Below are positions 14,117-14,117 of a DNA stretch of 14,117 nucleotides, one piece after another. Both the position numbers and the translations under genes were made by a program. Location of the stretch: assembly GCA_009784635.1 (NCBI GenBank), contig WRBG01000033.1:1-14117 (forward strand), read 5' to 3'. The stretch's first letter is position 1, and every line of letters begins with the position of its first letter. The stretch is from Bacteroidales bacterium (GTDB lineage Bacteria; Bacteroidota; Bacteroidia; Bacteroidales; UBA932). The notes beneath the pieces were generated by a model, which worked only from the letters and a program-made list of their open reading frames with translations, searched no databases and had not been told where the DNA came from.

Positions 14117-14117
14117 A

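Overview
The window looks like a chromosomal segment of a Bacteroidota bacterium, most likely order Bacteroidales. The signs are protein families largely confined to that phylum (a DUF5683 protein, a 6-bladed beta-propeller lipoprotein, a helix-hairpin-helix/beta-barrel outer-membrane protein), gene neighbourhoods typical of it (parA-parB-DUF5683-lytic transglycosylase; cmk-ispH), and promoters with the Bacteroidota -7 box TAnnTTTG rather than sigma70 boxes. Base composition is mixed: most genes look near 50% GC, while the AAA ATPase gene and the propeller lipoprotein gene are visibly more AT-rich.

Layout, left to right. (1) 1-269 (-): 5' part of hpt, running off the left edge. (2) 270-383: divergent hpt/purE control region with a perfect 8-bp dyad. 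(3) 384-2858 (+): purE, then an outer-membrane barrel gene with a helix-hairpin-helix-like N-terminus whose last ~20 codons have slipped out of frame. (4) 7079-2784 (-): a compact cluster parA, parB, DUF5683 membrane protein, MltD-type lytic transglycosylase with two LysM domains. (5) 7175-8122 (+): a diacylglycerol/lipid-kinase-family gene, divergent from parA. (6) 8136-9359 (+): three tandem 15-bp repeats carrying a promoter, then an AT-rich STAND/archaeal-type AAA ATPase gene. (7) 12666-9331 (-): cmk-ispH-priA-like cluster; the PriA homologue has lost its helicase motifs, zinc module and winged helix but is an intact 592-codon frame. (8) 13891-12758 (-): propeller lipoprotein. (9) 13892-14117: promoter, a GC-rich patch without a convincing gene, and perhaps the last 16 codons of another minus-strand gene.

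Most genes are housekeeping: purine salvage and synthesis (hpt, purE), chromosome segregation (parAB), peptidoglycan and envelope work (mltD, DUF5683, barrel), lipid phosphorylation, pyrimidine nucleotide supply (cmk) and isoprenoid synthesis (ispH). The item most worth a second look is the PriA-like protein at 9331-11109, which has lost the ATPase/helicase residues yet keeps its DNA-binding and C-terminal domains. Next come the barrel frameshift, the repeat-borne promoter of the ATPase gene, the symmetrical hpt/purE operator-like dyad, and the internal duplication in the DUF5683 protein. No tRNA, rRNA, CRISPR array, insertion sequence or parS site was seen.
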